Below, one piece after another: positions 9,222 to 20,147 of a stretch of 64,000 nucleotides of DNA (the stretch's first letter is position 1; each line of letters begins with the position of its first letter). The stretch spans positions 310,001 through 374,000 of the forward strand of contig NZ_BQYL01000001.1 in assembly GCF_023706045.1 (NCBI RefSeq), written 5' to 3'. The stretch is from Kangiella sp. TOML190 (lineage in GTDB: Bacteria; Pseudomonadota; Gammaproteobacteria; Enterobacterales; Kangiellaceae). The translations under genes were made by a program, and so were the position numbers. Below the pieces are notes generated by a model. The model saw only the letters and a list, made by a program, of their open reading frames with translations, did no database searches and was not told the DNA's origin.

Positions 9222-10069
9222 TGCTGATCTTCCTTGGCAGGATCTGCAGCTTCAAGTGGCTTATTCCACAACAAGAGCACGTGATTAGCAGTGTTAATAT
9301 TGGCGGTTGGCTCCGCGATCACCTGAGCATAAGGCTGATCATTTTTCTTAGTCACAGAAACCACCTTTGCCACCGGAAACCCGTCTGGAAACTTTTCTCC
9401 CAGACCCGAACTTAGTAAAACGTCGCCCTGTTGAATATCGATGGTATTGGGTAAATGCATCAAATTAAGGTTTATGCCATTGCCTTGAGCTATCGCCCGA
9501 ATGCCGTTACGGTTATTTTTTATCGGGATCGCGTGCTTGGGATCGGTAATTAAAATGATTCGGCTGGTATTATTCGACACCTCAACAACCTGCCCCATGA
9601 CTCCATCAGCATCAACTACTGCTTGGCCTAAATACACATCATCAATCGAACCTTTATTGATCACAATTTCTTGCGAATAGTTATTACTATTTACGTCTAT
9701 CAGCTCGGCAATCAAACGTTTGCCGCGAAGCTTGCGCGACGAGCCTAGCAATGAACGCAGTCTAGCATTATCCGACTCAAGCCCAATCAAGCGTTGATTT
9801 TGCGCTCGCAAGATCAAAACTTCATCTTTAAGCTCTTGATTCTCTTCTAAAAGTTCACTGCGACTGACAATGTTACTATCCGCCCAACTGCTCAGCTCGC
9901 TGGGCAGATTTGCTACATAATAAATCGGTAAAGTCAGGGTGGAAAAGGTGCTGCGAATACTGTTGAGGTACTGGTAACGGTGATCCAAAATCATTAAACC
10001 ACTCGATAGCAGCAGCACAATCAACAGCTGTATAACTAACGAAGGCCCTTGCGTAAAAATGGTTTTAAT
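9218..10069 (-). CDS. mreC: Rod-shape determining protein MreC, apparent ATT start
   Basis: MreC is a bitopic membrane protein with a periplasmic coiled coil and two beta domains; it links MreB to PBP2/MreD. A TM helix is followed by a coiled coil (L-L-E-E-N-Q-E-L-K-D-E) and the beta region. The ATG/GTG/TTG rule would place the start at TTG 10024, inside the membrane helix. The frame runs 15 codons further up, where I-K-T-I-F-T-Q-G-P-S-L matches the usual MreC N-terminus (M-K-x-I-F-x-x-G-P-S). The only candidate start there is ATT at 10067-10069, with GAGGT 7 bases upstream. This gives 283 residues. Stop codon TAG closes the frame at 10085-10087. Confidence 0.9.
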   Translation of the reverse strand: MKTIFTQGPSLVIQLLIVLLLSSGLMILDHRYQYLNSIRSTFSTLTLPIYYVANLPSELSSWADSNIVSRSELLEENQELKDEVLILRAQNQRLIGLESDNARLRSLLGSSRKLRGKRLIAELIDVNSNNYSQEIVINKGSIDDVYLGQAVVDADGVMGQVVEVSNNTSRIILITDPKHAIPIKNNRNGIRAIAQGNGINLNLMHLPNTIDIQQGDVLLSSGLGEKFPDGFPVAKVVSVTKKNDQPYAQVIAEPTANINTANHVLLLWNKPLEAADPAKEDQQ

Positions 10070-10140
10070 TGGACTTACCTCAAACTAAATTTAAATTCAG
10101 GCTAAACGGCTTAAATATTCACAACTCTCAGATATAAAAA

Positions 10141-10159
10141 ATCGGGCAATAGGCCCGAT
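10141..10159 (-). terminator. Rho-independent terminator between mreB and mreC
   Basis: On the minus strand the mreB stop is followed by a 7-bp stem ATCGGGC/GCCCGAT with a 5-base loop and then a T6 run. It lies about 20 bp after mreB and 70 bp before the mreC start, so mreCD expression would depend on read-through or a second promoter. Confidence 0.8.
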
Positions 10160-10177
10160 TTGTATAGTAGCGCCTTA

Positions 10178-11546
<1,369 letters not shown>

Positions 11547-12395
11547 CTAGTTTTGGCTTGGCTGCAACCAACCAGCGGTTACCCGATCATTGCCACTCAA
11601 ATCTTGATAGGTTACCAGCTGCGAAAAGCCATGCTGCGCCATAATCGCTCGAACCTGCTCGCCCTGTTCAAACCCGTGTTCAAACATCAGGTAACCTTGT
11701 GGTTTTAGATAGCGACGAGCCTGCTGACAAATGGTTTTTATATCGGCCAAACCGGAATCTGCGGCTACTAAAGCTTGGTAAGGCTCAAAGCTCAAATCCG
11801 TTAAATGAGGATCGCCCGCTTCAACATAAGGCGGATTGGAGACAATCAGATCCAAATTGCCATAAGGCCAATTATCAAGCCACGAGTTATGGACCAGCTG
11901 CACATTTGTTAATTGATGGCGAACTCGATTTGTAAGCGCGACCTGCAAAGCTTTTTCACTAAAATCTACTGCAAAAACAGTAGCTTGAGACCGTTCAGCA
12001 GCAATCGCTAAAGCAATAGCGCCAGTTCCTGTGCCTAGATCGGCGATTCGAAAATGTTGGCTTTTGGGGATTTGTTTTAGTGCCAACTCAACCAGTAACT
12101 CGGTTTCGGGACGAGGGATAAGTGTATCCGGAGTAACCTGTAAATCCAGCGACCAAAACTCTTTATAACCAACTAAATAAGCAAAAGGTTCGCCACCAAT
12201 ACGTCGCTGAATTAAGTCCTGAAATAGCTGAAACTGCTCGCTGGAAAGCTTTTTATCGTTCCAAGTTAAAACCCAAGTTCGAGATTCACCTAACAGATGC
12301 GCTAATAAAGATTCAGCTTCGAACTTACTACGAATATCAGGCAAGCCGCTCAATGCCTCGCAAGCTTGCTCAATCGCCTTATCAATTCTTATCAA
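11547..12395 (-). CDS. prmC: Release factor glutamine methyltransferase PrmC (HemK)
   Basis: 282 residues. The SAM-binding loop G-T-G-T-G is at 121-125 and the catalytic N-P-P-Y at 187-190, with the N-terminal helical domain that recognises release factor. The enzyme N5-methylates the glutamine of the GGQ motif in RF1/RF2. The start is TTG at 12395 with AGGA 7 bases upstream, which I prefer because no in-frame ATG fits. It follows prfA, its substrate gene, by 52 bp in the order hemA-prfA-prmC, as in E. coli. Confidence 0.95.
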   Translation of the reverse strand: MIRIDKAIEQACEALSGLPDIRSKFEAESLLAHLLGESRTWVLTWNDKKLSSEQFQLFQDLIQRRIGGEPFAYLVGYKEFWSLDLQVTPDTLIPRPETELLVELALKQIPKSQHFRIADLGTGTGAIALAIAAERSQATVFAVDFSEKALQVALTNRVRHQLTNVQLVHNSWLDNWPYGNLDLIVSNPPYVEAGDPHLTDLSFEPYQALVAADSGLADIKTICQQARRYLKPQGYLMFEHGFEQGEQVRAIMAQHGFSQLVTYQDLSGNDRVTAGWLQPSQN

Positions 12396-12447
12396 GCACA
12401 GTTCCTGCTACATTCCTGCGAAAGCCAGATCAGCCAAATTTGTTCGA

Positions 12448-13542
12448 TTAGTGGGCATTATCCGCCAACGCTGCCAACTGATCCGCTTGGTTTTCCGCCA
12501 CCAAAGGCTCGATAATCTGGTCGATATCCCCTTCCATAATTTCATCAAGCTTATACAAAGTCAGATTGATGCGATGATCGGTCATACGTCCTTGCGGATA
12601 ATTATAAGTACGAATGCGATCGGAACGATCGCCCGTTCCCACCAAATTACGGCGCATTTCAGTCTGCTCACTCTGCGCTTTGGCATCTTCAGCAGCCTGG
12701 ATCCGCGCCTGTAACATCGCCATTGCTTTGGCTTTATTTTTGTGTTGCGAGCGCTCGTCCTGACATTCCACCACGACCCCTGTAGGCAAGTGAGTCAAAC
12801 GAATCGCTGAATCGGTTTTGTTGACGTGCTGACCACCAGCACCTGACGCGCGAAAAGTATCCACCCGTAAATCTGCCGGATTAATCTCCACTGCATCCAC
12901 CGCATCCGCTTCTGGCATAATGGCCACGGTACATGCGGACGTATGAATTCTGCCTTGGGATTCGGTTTCCGGAACTCGCTGTACTCGGTGCGCACCAGAC
13001 TCAAACTTCAAGCGCGAATAGACCATATCGCCGCTAATGCGCAAAATAATCTCTTTATAACCGCCCTGTTCACTGCGATTTTCATTCATCACTTCTACTT
13101 GCCAGCGCTTTTTCTCAGCATACTTAGAGTACATTCGAAACAAATCGCCCACAAAAATTGCCGCCTCATCACCGCCGGTACCCGCACGGATCTCAAGAAA
13201 GGTATTCTTTTCATCGTTCGGATCTTTAGGTAACAAGAGTTTTTGTAAGTCCACTTCCAGTTTTTCAAGCAAACTCTTATTGGCCTTTAATTCTTCCTGC
13301 GCCATGTCGCGCATATCCGGATCTTCATCCGCCAACATTTCTTCGGCGGTGTCTATCGCTTCTAATGCTTCTTGATACTTTTGAAAGCCCGCGACCACAT
13401 CTTCCAAGGTCGAATATTCCTTGGATAAATCGCGAAATTTATTTTGATCGGAGATAACATCAGGATCGCCCAACAGTGCCGCCAATTCCTCATGGCGATC
13501 AACTAAACCTTGTAACTTTTCTATCACCGATTCTTGTAACAT
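12448..13542 (-). CDS. prfA: Peptide chain release factor 1
   Basis: 364 residues, the usual RF1 length. The GGQ motif is at 236-238 (G-A-G-G-Q-H-V-N) and the stop-codon recognition tripeptide PET at 191-193 in the P-x-T position, which marks RF1 (UAA/UAG) and excludes RF2. The N-terminal coiled region has the common R-H-E-E-L start. It lies between hemA and prmC, 65 bp after hemA. An AAGGTG sequence 13 bases before the ATG is a loose ribosome site. Confidence 0.97.
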   Translation of the reverse strand: MLQESVIEKLQGLVDRHEELAALLGDPDVISDQNKFRDLSKEYSTLEDVVAGFQKYQEALEAIDTAEEMLADEDPDMRDMAQEELKANKSLLEKLEVDLQKLLLPKDPNDEKNTFLEIRAGTGGDEAAIFVGDLFRMYSKYAEKKRWQVEVMNENRSEQGGYKEIILRISGDMVYSRLKFESGAHRVQRVPETESQGRIHTSACTVAIMPEADAVDAVEINPADLRVDTFRASGAGGQHVNKTDSAIRLTHLPTGVVVECQDERSQHKNKAKAMAMLQARIQAAEDAKAQSEQTEMRRNLVGTGDRSDRIRTYNYPQGRMTDHRINLTLYKLDEIMEGDIDQIIEPLVAENQADQLAALADNAH

Positions 13543-13607
13543 GGGCTATTATTCACCTTATCTATTTGATTTTATTGATATATTTTTAGCTTAAACAACC
13601 AAAGCGA

Positions 13608-14945
13608 TTAATCATTTTTATCCAACTGATCCTGATCCAAATTAAACATTTCGCGCGTAGTGGTATCTGCATCCAACGGTTGCTTTGGCTCCTGCGGGTT
13701 GCTCTGTTGTGAGGCGCGCAACCAAACCAAGGGTTGATGTAAAAATTTCTTCATTAAGCGATGACTCAACTCTTCCATCACCGCCTCAGGGCTTAATTCA
13801 CTTTCTTGATTTTGCATCTGAGCACGCGCTCTTTGCAACTCATTAGCGACAATCGACTGATATTTATTGTGTAAATCACGTACCGTATCATGCTGCTTTT
13901 GGTGTTCGCGCCATTGCATAAAGTCCGCAACTAAAGGCGTTAAAATCCCCTCGGCCTGCTTTGCAGCCTGTTGCCGCGCCTGCATATTTTCCTGGATCAC
14001 CCCTTCAAGATCGTCCACCGTATAGAGATAAACATCGTCCAGCTCAGCCACTGAAGCTTCAATATCCCGCGGTACGGCCAGATCCACCATAAAAATACTT
14101 TTACGACGACGCTTTTTCAAGGCAGCTTCGACCATTCCTTTGCCAATAATGGGTAACATACTACCCGTCGAGCTGATCACAATGTCCGCTTGATGAAAGT
14201 AATGTGGGATAGCTTCGAGACTTATCGCCTGCCCAGAAAACTCACGGGCCAATTTCTGCGCATTAGCCAAAGTTCGATTAGCCATAATCATCTGCGACAC
14301 TTGGTGTTGCGCTAAATGCCGCGCTGCCAATTCAATGGTCTCACCAGCTCCCACAAACAATACCGTCAACTTCGAAAAATCGCTAAAAATATGCTTAGCC
14401 AAATTCACCGCCGCATAAGCCACCGACACCGGATTGGTACCAATGTCAGTTTCATGACGCACTTTTTTCGCCGCTGAGAAAGCCTTTTGGAACAAACGCT
14501 CCAGATCTTTACCAACAGTTCCGGCACGCTTGGCCTTCTGATAGACCGCTTTGAGTTGCCCTAAAATTTGCGGCTCGCCCAACACCATCGAATCAAGGCC
14601 ACTGGCGACCCGCATAATATGTAGCACCGCATCACTTTCCAGATGACGATATAAATAAGGCTTTAAGTCACCATCAAAGTTAGCGTAATCGGCCAGCCAC
14701 TGGGCAATCGCTACTTCCAACGCCTGACCATCTAAACTCGATGCCTTAACGTAAAACTCCACCCGATTACAGGTAGATAAAATTGCCGTTTCCACTTCCA
14801 GTTGCTGCCCATTGGCCAACTGCTGTTGTAACCGCAGACGCAGATCTGCCATCGCTTGCGCTAGTTGGTGTTCGGCAAACGCAGCTTTTTCACGCACCGC
14901 CACAGGGGCAGTTTTATGATTAATTCCTAATGCAATCAATGACAT
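13608..14945 (-). CDS. hemA: Glutamyl-tRNA reductase
   Basis: 445 residues. Active-site cysteine C59 lies in L-S-T-C-N-R-V-E. The G-E-P-Q-I-L-G-Q signature follows, then an NADPH-binding G-A-G-E-T-I near residue 200 and a C-terminal dimerisation helix region. It reduces glutamyl-tRNA(Glu) to glutamate-1-semialdehyde, the first step of C5-pathway tetrapyrrole synthesis. It is divergent from the TPR-lolB operon across a 231-bp gap. The bases before the ATG are CT-rich (TTCTCCTTCTTTT) without a Shine-Dalgarno. The C-terminal tail is longer and more acidic than in E. coli. Confidence 0.97.
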   Translation of the reverse strand: MSLIALGINHKTAPVAVREKAAFAEHQLAQAMADLRLRLQQQLANGQQLEVETAILSTCNRVEFYVKASSLDGQALEVAIAQWLADYANFDGDLKPYLYRHLESDAVLHIMRVASGLDSMVLGEPQILGQLKAVYQKAKRAGTVGKDLERLFQKAFSAAKKVRHETDIGTNPVSVAYAAVNLAKHIFSDFSKLTVLFVGAGETIELAARHLAQHQVSQMIMANRTLANAQKLAREFSGQAISLEAIPHYFHQADIVISSTGSMLPIIGKGMVEAALKKRRRKSIFMVDLAVPRDIEASVAELDDVYLYTVDDLEGVIQENMQARQQAAKQAEGILTPLVADFMQWREHQKQHDTVRDLHNKYQSIVANELQRARAQMQNQESELSPEAVMEELSHRLMKKFLHQPLVWLRASQQSNPQEPKQPLDADTTTREMFNLDQDQLDKND

Positions 14946-15044
14946 AAAAGAAGGAGAATGGTTAGATTTTTCGGCTATTTCAGTTAAGTGGCGCGAATTA
15001 TATCATCGGCATCGACAGACTGCGACCTTAGCTCAAGATTAGCC

Positions 15045-15084
15045 TAATTGGCAATCGATAGGATTAGCCGCAAAGCGCCAATTA
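15045..15084. promoter_or_regulatory. Inverted and direct repeats between hemA and the TPR gene
   Basis: In the divergent promoter gap TAATTGGC (15045-15052) is mirrored by GCCAATTA (15077-15084), and GATTAGCC occurs twice in the same stretch. It may be an operator for either gene; no regulator can be named from the sequence. Confidence 0.3.
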
Positions 15085-15176
15085 TTTAACAAACTTTATA
15101 CCTAAGCAGATGCTCAAGCAGTGTAAAACTGCTAATCTACACCATATCTTTAAAAAACCTAATTGATGCTTTACCT

Positions 15177-17225
15177 TTGAAAACTATCGCCGCTCATATC
15201 ATGTTGCTAATTGGCAGCCTTTTGCTGTTGGGACTATCCGCTTGCGCTACTTCCCCTAAAATTCTACCGGATAACACCGCTCAAACCCCAAGGTCCAAGC
15301 AAGCACCCAAAGCGCAAATCCAACACTTGAGCGCAGATCAAAGAAGCCAACTATACTACTCAATACTATTGGCGAAAGTTGCCGAACAAAAAGGTTTTTT
15401 AGGTATCGCTCGCAGCAATATTGACGATGCTTTAAATAAAACTCAAAGCTCAGAGCTCGCTAGCCATAGCGCGCGCCTCGCCCTCTATCAAAAAGACTAC
15501 AAAGCCGCCCAACGGTCGCTTAAACTCTGGCAACAATCAAACCCCAACAGTAGCGGCCCTTTAAAAGTCGCCGTTTTAATCGCCATTCACCAAGCACGAG
15601 AAGAGCAAGCTTACGAACTCTTAAGCCAATTATTCGATCAGCATTTCGCTAATCAAGCCTCGCACAGCGAACAAAAAGAACTTATCCTTAGTGCCGATGA
15701 GCAGTTTAAACAGCTTATTCAAATGGCCTTTTATCAAGCGCCGGACAATTTTGAATTGGAACGCCAACTGCAGGTGTTTGCTCATTTATTAGAGCGTTAT
15801 AACCTCGCAAACCCTAATCACTTGCCTTCGGCCATGACTACCGAGGCTTTTTTAAAACTAAAGAGTCGCTCTCCTCTGTCCGAATTGGATCGCATTCATC
15901 AACTGCTCGATGCCAGCCTTGCATTAGCTCCTGATTTTGTCGGTGCCATCAATACTAAAAATCAAGCGCTAGGACTACTATCGCAAGAGAAAAGCTCGGA
16001 GTACCTAACCCAATTGGCGAAAAACCAAGCTTTCAGCAAGCAGCAGTTATCTCACCTTGCCAATATCGCTTATAAACAAAAAAATTATCAAAGCGCCATT
16101 ATCGCCTTTGAACGCATTTTAGAAGCCGAACCGGATAACCTAGAAGCACGTTTTTTATTGGCAGGCAGTCACTATGGCGCAGCCAATTACGAAGAAAGTT
16201 TAGCCCTCTTTTATCAGCTCTCGCTCGAGGACTACCGTAAGGAATCTTCCAGCTTTTATTGTGGCGATTCAGCCGAACGCGTTCATGACGAGATCAAAAG
16301 TTTAAGCTGTTATGACATGGTGCCGGTTGGTCGATTTTTTATCCAAGCGCGTCACCGCCTTGCGCAAATTTTTGCAGACAAAGGTATGTTCAAGCAAGGC
16401 GCTAAAAGTTTGGAAACCGCTCAATCTTTAGTCGATTTCAACCAACGTCAGTTATTGTTAAAGTATGAAATTAACTATTTGATTGAGCATCAGCAGTTTA
16501 GTTTAGCCAAAAACCGCCTTGATAATGCCATTCAATTAGAGCCGCACAATAATATTATTTATTACTTACAATTATTGTTAGCCGATAAAACTCTAAGCAC
16601 TCCAAACTTTCTTAAACTTTCCGCCAAACTGCGGGCGCAAAGTCCCGATCTCGAATTGCGTAAAGAAGTCATTTTCACCAGTATTGAACTACTGAATCAA
16701 AAGGGACAAGAGCCACTCATTCTTGATATTTTAAATCAGGAAGTAGCCCAATATCCTAAGGATACGGATATTCGGTATGCCCGTGCCATGAGTGCTAGCT
16801 TGTTAAAGGATTTTTCGCAAACCGAAAGGGACCTACGCTACCTGCTAACGCTTGATCCGGAGCATACCAACGCACAAAATGCCTTGGGTTATACGCTTGC
16901 AGATCAAAACCGCAACTTGATGGAAGCACAACAACTCATAGAAGCCGCCTATTACAAAGAACCCGATAACAGCGCCGTTTTAGACTCGATGGGCTGGATC
17001 CAATACCGGTTGGGTAACTTAGAAAAAGCCCTCTTTTACATCGAAAAGTCCTATGCCAAAGCCAAAGCAGCAGAAATTGCAGCTCATTATGGCGAAATCT
17101 TGTGGCAACTTGGACGGCAGCAAAAAGCCAAAAACATTTGGCAAAAAGCCTTGCAACAAGAACCCAATAATCATTATATTCTGGAAACCTTGGCGCGCTT
17201 TCCAGAAGCGCACGTCAGCCCCTAA
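15177..17225 (+). CDS. TPR-repeat lipoprotein upstream of lolB
   Basis: 682 residues. The TTG start gives a lipoprotein signal with basic residue K2, a hydrophobic core and lipobox L-S-A-C at about residue 23; an ATG at 15201 would give a shorter, uncharged signal and seems less likely. The rest is helical with tetratricopeptide units, clearest at about 295-330, 440-470 and 545-670 (for example A-L-F-Y-I-E-K-S-Y). A TPR protein immediately before lolB is a conserved arrangement in many gammaproteobacteria (compare PA4667 in Pseudomonas). Its role is unknown; an outer-membrane scaffold is inference. The gap to lolB is 17 bp. Confidence 0.85.
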   Translation: MKTIAAHIMLLIGSLLLLGLSACATSPKILPDNTAQTPRSKQAPKAQIQHLSADQRSQLYYSILLAKVAEQKGFLGIARSNIDDALNKTQSSELASHSARLALYQKDYKAAQRSLKLWQQSNPNSSGPLKVAVLIAIHQAREEQAYELLSQLFDQHFANQASHSEQKELILSADEQFKQLIQMAFYQAPDNFELERQLQVFAHLLERYNLANPNHLPSAMTTEAFLKLKSRSPLSELDRIHQLLDASLALAPDFVGAINTKNQALGLLSQEKSSEYLTQLAKNQAFSKQQLSHLANIAYKQKNYQSAIIAFERILEAEPDNLEARFLLAGSHYGAANYEESLALFYQLSLEDYRKESSSFYCGDSAERVHDEIKSLSCYDMVPVGRFFIQARHRLAQIFADKGMFKQGAKSLETAQSLVDFNQRQLLLKYEINYLIEHQQFSLAKNRLDNAIQLEPHNNIIYYLQLLLADKTLSTPNFLKLSAKLRAQSPDLELRKEVIFTSIELLNQKGQEPLILDILNQEVAQYPKDTDIRYARAMSASLLKDFSQTERDLRYLLTLDPEHTNAQNALGYTLADQNRNLMEAQQLIEAAYYKEPDNSAVLDSMGWIQYRLGNLEKALFYIEKSYAKAKAAEIAAHYGEILWQLGRQQKAKNIWQKALQQEPNNHYILETLARFPEAHVSP

Positions 17226-17242
17226 AACCAATAACAAGCGAT

Positions 17243-17869
17243 ATGCAAAAACTATTGAACTTAAAAGCGCTATTCATCTTCTGTTGCCTGCTCGCTATCA
17301 GCGCTTGTGATCAACAAAGAGTGTTGCAAGAGACTACTGAGTGGGACGACCCACTGTGGCAAGCACATTATCAAGCATTAAAACCCATCCAAAACTTTTC
17401 CCTAAAAGGTCGGATTGGGATCAGCAATCCTCGCGATAGTTTTTCCAGCAACTTTCGCTGGCAACAAAATGCTCACCAAGATTTTCAATTCAGAATGTAT
17501 GGTGCTTTGGGCAACACCTATTTATTAATGAACTCCAAAATCAACTGGAGCACCATTGAAACTGGTGATGATCAATTTTTTGAAGGCCCGAATGCCGAAC
17601 AGTTGGTAGCAAACAGCATGGGCTGGCAATTGCCTTTAAATTATTTATCTGACTGGATCAAAGGAGTGCCCACAGGTGTTGGTCGAGATAAAATCAAAAT
17701 CAATGCCGACGGTACCTTACAATCCTTAACTTATCCATCAGGCCAGCGCATTTTTCAGGTCAGTTTCGAGCGTTATGGCCAATTTTCGGGTAAAGCGATG
17801 CCGACTAAAATCCGTATTTTAGAAGCAGACAATAAATTATTATTGTCGATTCGTGATTGGACTTTCTAA
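17243..17869 (+). CDS. lolB: Outer-membrane lipoprotein receptor LolB
   Basis: 208 residues with signal peptide and lipobox I-S-A-C near residue 22. The mature part shows the LolB pattern: N-F-S-L-K-G-R-I-G-I after about 30 residues and alternating beta strands ending in I-R-D-W-T-F. LolB accepts lipoproteins from LolA and inserts them in the outer membrane. It lies in the conserved block TPR gene-lolB-ispE, 3 bp before ispE. Confidence 0.92.
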   Translation: MQKLLNLKALFIFCCLLAISACDQQRVLQETTEWDDPLWQAHYQALKPIQNFSLKGRIGISNPRDSFSSNFRWQQNAHQDFQFRMYGALGNTYLLMNSKINWSTIETGDDQFFEGPNAEQLVANSMGWQLPLNYLSDWIKGVPTGVGRDKIKINADGTLQSLTYPSGQRIFQVSFERYGQFSGKAMPTKIRILEADNKLLLSIRDWTF

Positions 17870-17872
17870 AAG

Positions 17873-18766
17873 ATGAGGTTTACTCATCCGGCGGGATTTA
17901 TCGACGCTGACGGTTTTAGCTACTGGCCTGCACCAATTAAGCTCAATTTAGAGCTGCGCATTTTGGGCCAGCGAGATGATGGCTACCATGAGTTACAAAC
18001 GCTCTTCCAATTGCTGGATATTGGTGATGAGCTGTGGATCAAGGCCAATAATACTGCCGACATTGGTTTATCGACCGACTACGCCGAGGTAGCAGCTGAA
18101 GATAACTTGGTGGTTAAGGCTGCCAAAGCCTTAAGAGCCACTGCTGGGCAAAACGTTAGCCTTGGCGCACATCTCAAGCTTAACAAGCGGATGCCTTCGG
18201 GCGCAGGGCTCGGCGGCGGCAGCTCAGACGCCGCAACCACCTTAATCGCGCTTAATCAACTTTGGAGTCTGAACCTATCCAACGCTGAACTGTGTGCAAT
18301 TGGCGCGACGCTCGGCGCTGACGTGCCGGTTTTTGTTAATGGTTACAGCGCTTGGGCAACGGGGATCGGCGAAGTTTTGACCAAGGCGCAGATCCCTGAA
18401 AAGCACTTTGTAATTGTCTATCCTGACTGCGCCATCAACACAGCCAAAATTTTTTCGCATCCAGCGTTGACAAGAGACAACAAACCGATTAAATTACGCG
18501 CCTCTCGCCCAGAGGTGGACTTGAAAAACTTAGGTTACAACGTTTTTCAAGCGCTGGTTTCTAAGCTTTATCCGGCGGTCAAAGAAGCAATCGAGTTTCT
18601 TAACCAATACGGCAAAGCAACCCTAACGGGAACTGGTAGCAGCGTCTTCTTATCCTTTGACAATGCGCGAGAAGCCAGTAAAATATCGGCACTGTGCAAG
18701 CAGCGCTGGTTAACTCTAGAAGCCAAGGGTATCAACAGCTCTCCGCTGACTCTAACTGGCCAATAG
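17873..18766 (+). CDS. ispE: 4-diphosphocytidyl-2-C-methyl-D-erythritol kinase
   Basis: 297 residues. GHMP-kinase motifs are clear: P-A-P-I-K-L-N-L at 19-26 and the ATP loop P-S-G-A-G-L-G-G-G-S-S-D-A from residue 108, plus G-T-G-S-S-V-F near the C-terminus. It phosphorylates CDP-ME in the MEP isoprenoid pathway. The ATG gives about 17 more N-terminal residues than the shortest homologues; no better start is visible. It is followed directly by tRNA-Gln, as in related genomes. Confidence 0.96.
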   Translation: MRFTHPAGFIDADGFSYWPAPIKLNLELRILGQRDDGYHELQTLFQLLDIGDELWIKANNTADIGLSTDYAEVAAEDNLVVKAAKALRATAGQNVSLGAHLKLNKRMPSGAGLGGGSSDAATTLIALNQLWSLNLSNAELCAIGATLGADVPVFVNGYSAWATGIGEVLTKAQIPEKHFVIVYPDCAINTAKIFSHPALTRDNKPIKLRASRPEVDLKNLGYNVFQALVSKLYPAVKEAIEFLNQYGKATLTGTGSSVFLSFDNAREASKISALCKQRWLTLEAKGINSSPLTLTGQ

Positions 18767-18779
18767 AGACGCTAAAAAT

Positions 18780-18854
18780 AGGGGTATCGCCAAGTGGTAA
18801 GGCAGCGGCTTTTGATGCCGCCATTCGTTGGTTCAAATCCAGCTACCCCTGCCA
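18780..18854 (+). tRNA. tRNA-Gln (anticodon TTG)
   Basis: 75 nt cloverleaf. The acceptor arm AGGGGTA pairs with TACCCCT, the anticodon stem GCGGC/GCCGC frames loop TTTTGAT, and the T-loop is GTTCAAATC. The 3' CCA is encoded. It sits between ispE and prs, a conserved position. Confidence 0.97.
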
Positions 18855-18956
18855 TTTTCTCTTCAAAAATCAGCTCAATTGCTTGTCCTGTTAGCTATAC
18901 AATAGCGTTTTATTTCAATCACTGATTGTTTTTTAGTATTTTTGGGGCCTTTATTC

Positions 18957-19904
18957 ATGTCTGACTTGATGCTGTTTAGTGGTAACGCCACACCAGATCT
19001 CGCCGCTCGTATCTCTAATTATTTAAACGTACCCTTGGGTAACATCACCACTAATCGCTTTAGCGATGGCGAATGTAGCGTCGAAGTCATGGAAAATGTC
19101 CGTGGTAAAGACGTTTTTATTATCCAATCCACCTGTGCCCCGACTAATGACAACTTAATGGAGTTGATCATTATGGCTGACGCCCTAAAGCGTGCCTCGG
19201 CCAAGCGAATTACCGCCGTTATCCCTTATTATGGCTATGCTCGCCAAGATCGCCGCGTACGCTCGGCGCGGGTGCCAATAAGCGCCAAAGTGGTCGCCGA
19301 CATGATCAGTGGCGTCGGCTTTGACCGCGTACTGACGGTGGATTTACACGCCGATCAGATCCAGGGCTTTTTCAATATTCCAGTAGATAACGTTTACGCC
19401 ACGCCAGTATTGCTCGAACACATCATGCAAGGTGCCAGCGAAAATCTCATGGTGGTATCTCCCGACGTTGGCGGTGTAGTGCGCGCCCGCGCTATCGCTA
19501 AATTGCTTGATGATGCCGATTTATCGATTATTGATAAACGTCGCCCGCGTGCTAATGAAGTTAGCGTTATGAACATTATCGGTGATGTGACTGGTCGCGA
19601 CTGTGTCATTGTGGACGATATGGTAGATACCGCTGGCACTCTATGCCAAGCAGCGCAAGCGCTAAAAGATCACGGCGCAAAGAGCGTTTCAGCCTACGCC
19701 ACCCACCCAGTATTATCCGGTAAAGCCATTGATAATATTAACAATTCTGGTCTTGATCGTTTGGTGATCACCAACACAATCCCGCTTTCAGAAGCTGCCC
19801 AAAACTGCGATCGTATCGAAATTTTAGACTTATCGCCGCTGCTGGGCGAGTCGATTCGGCGGGTCAATACGGAAGAGTCAATCTCCAAGATGTTTTTAGA
19901 TTAA
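18957..19904 (+). CDS. prs: Ribose-phosphate pyrophosphokinase
   Basis: 315 residues from ATG 18957, which matches E. coli Prs; an in-frame TTG at 18942 would add five residues and is rejected. Motifs are F-S-D-G-E near residue 35, the flexible loop Y-G-Y-A-R-Q-D-R-R, and the PRPP-binding [10 protein letters not shown] at about 216-225. It makes PRPP from ribose-5-phosphate and ATP for nucleotide, His, Trp and NAD synthesis. It belongs to the ispE-tRNA(Gln)-prs-rplY-pth-ychF block. Confidence 0.98.
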   Translation: MSDLMLFSGNATPDLAARISNYLNVPLGNITTNRFSDGECSVEVMENVRGKDVFIIQSTCAPTNDNLMELIIMADALKRASAKRITAVIPYYGYARQDRRVRSARVPISAKVVADMISGVGFDRVLTVDLHADQIQGFFNIPVDNVYATPVLLEHIMQGASENLMVVSPDVGGVVRARAIAKLLDDADLSIIDKRRPRANEVSVMNIIGDVTGRDCVIVDDMVDTAGTLCQAAQALKDHGAKSVSAYATHPVLSGKAIDNINNSGLDRLVITNTIPLSEAAQNCDRIEILDLSPLLGESIRRVNTEESISKMFLD

Positions 19905-19913
19905 AGAATCCCT

Positions 19914-20012
19914 TGTCATTCACCACGGGCACTTCCTTTAGTCGCCCGTGAAAGCGCGAATCCACTATATTCCGCTAGATAGTTAGACCAACTCTCCGCT
20001 TTCGCGCAAGAG
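19914..20012. repeat. Diverged copy of a REP-like palindromic element
   Basis: It starts with GTCATTC and ends with CTTTCGCGCAAGAG, and aligns in order with the clean element at 44541-44619 (GAAAGCG, GAATC, TATTCC, TAGATAGTT, CCGCTTTCGCG, GAG). An inserted hairpin CACGGGC/GCCCGTG (19924-19930 and 19943-19949) may terminate prs transcription. Confidence 0.6.
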
Positions 20013-20147
20013 AACCTAATTTATTATTAGCTGTATTTGCCTCTAACTGAAAAAAATTCGCCACCATTTCGCTCTTAATCTTCAAAAATCGCCCCAAAAG
20101 CCTTATTTTCACCAGTCAAACACTAGCTTAACGACTCCAGATCGGTG

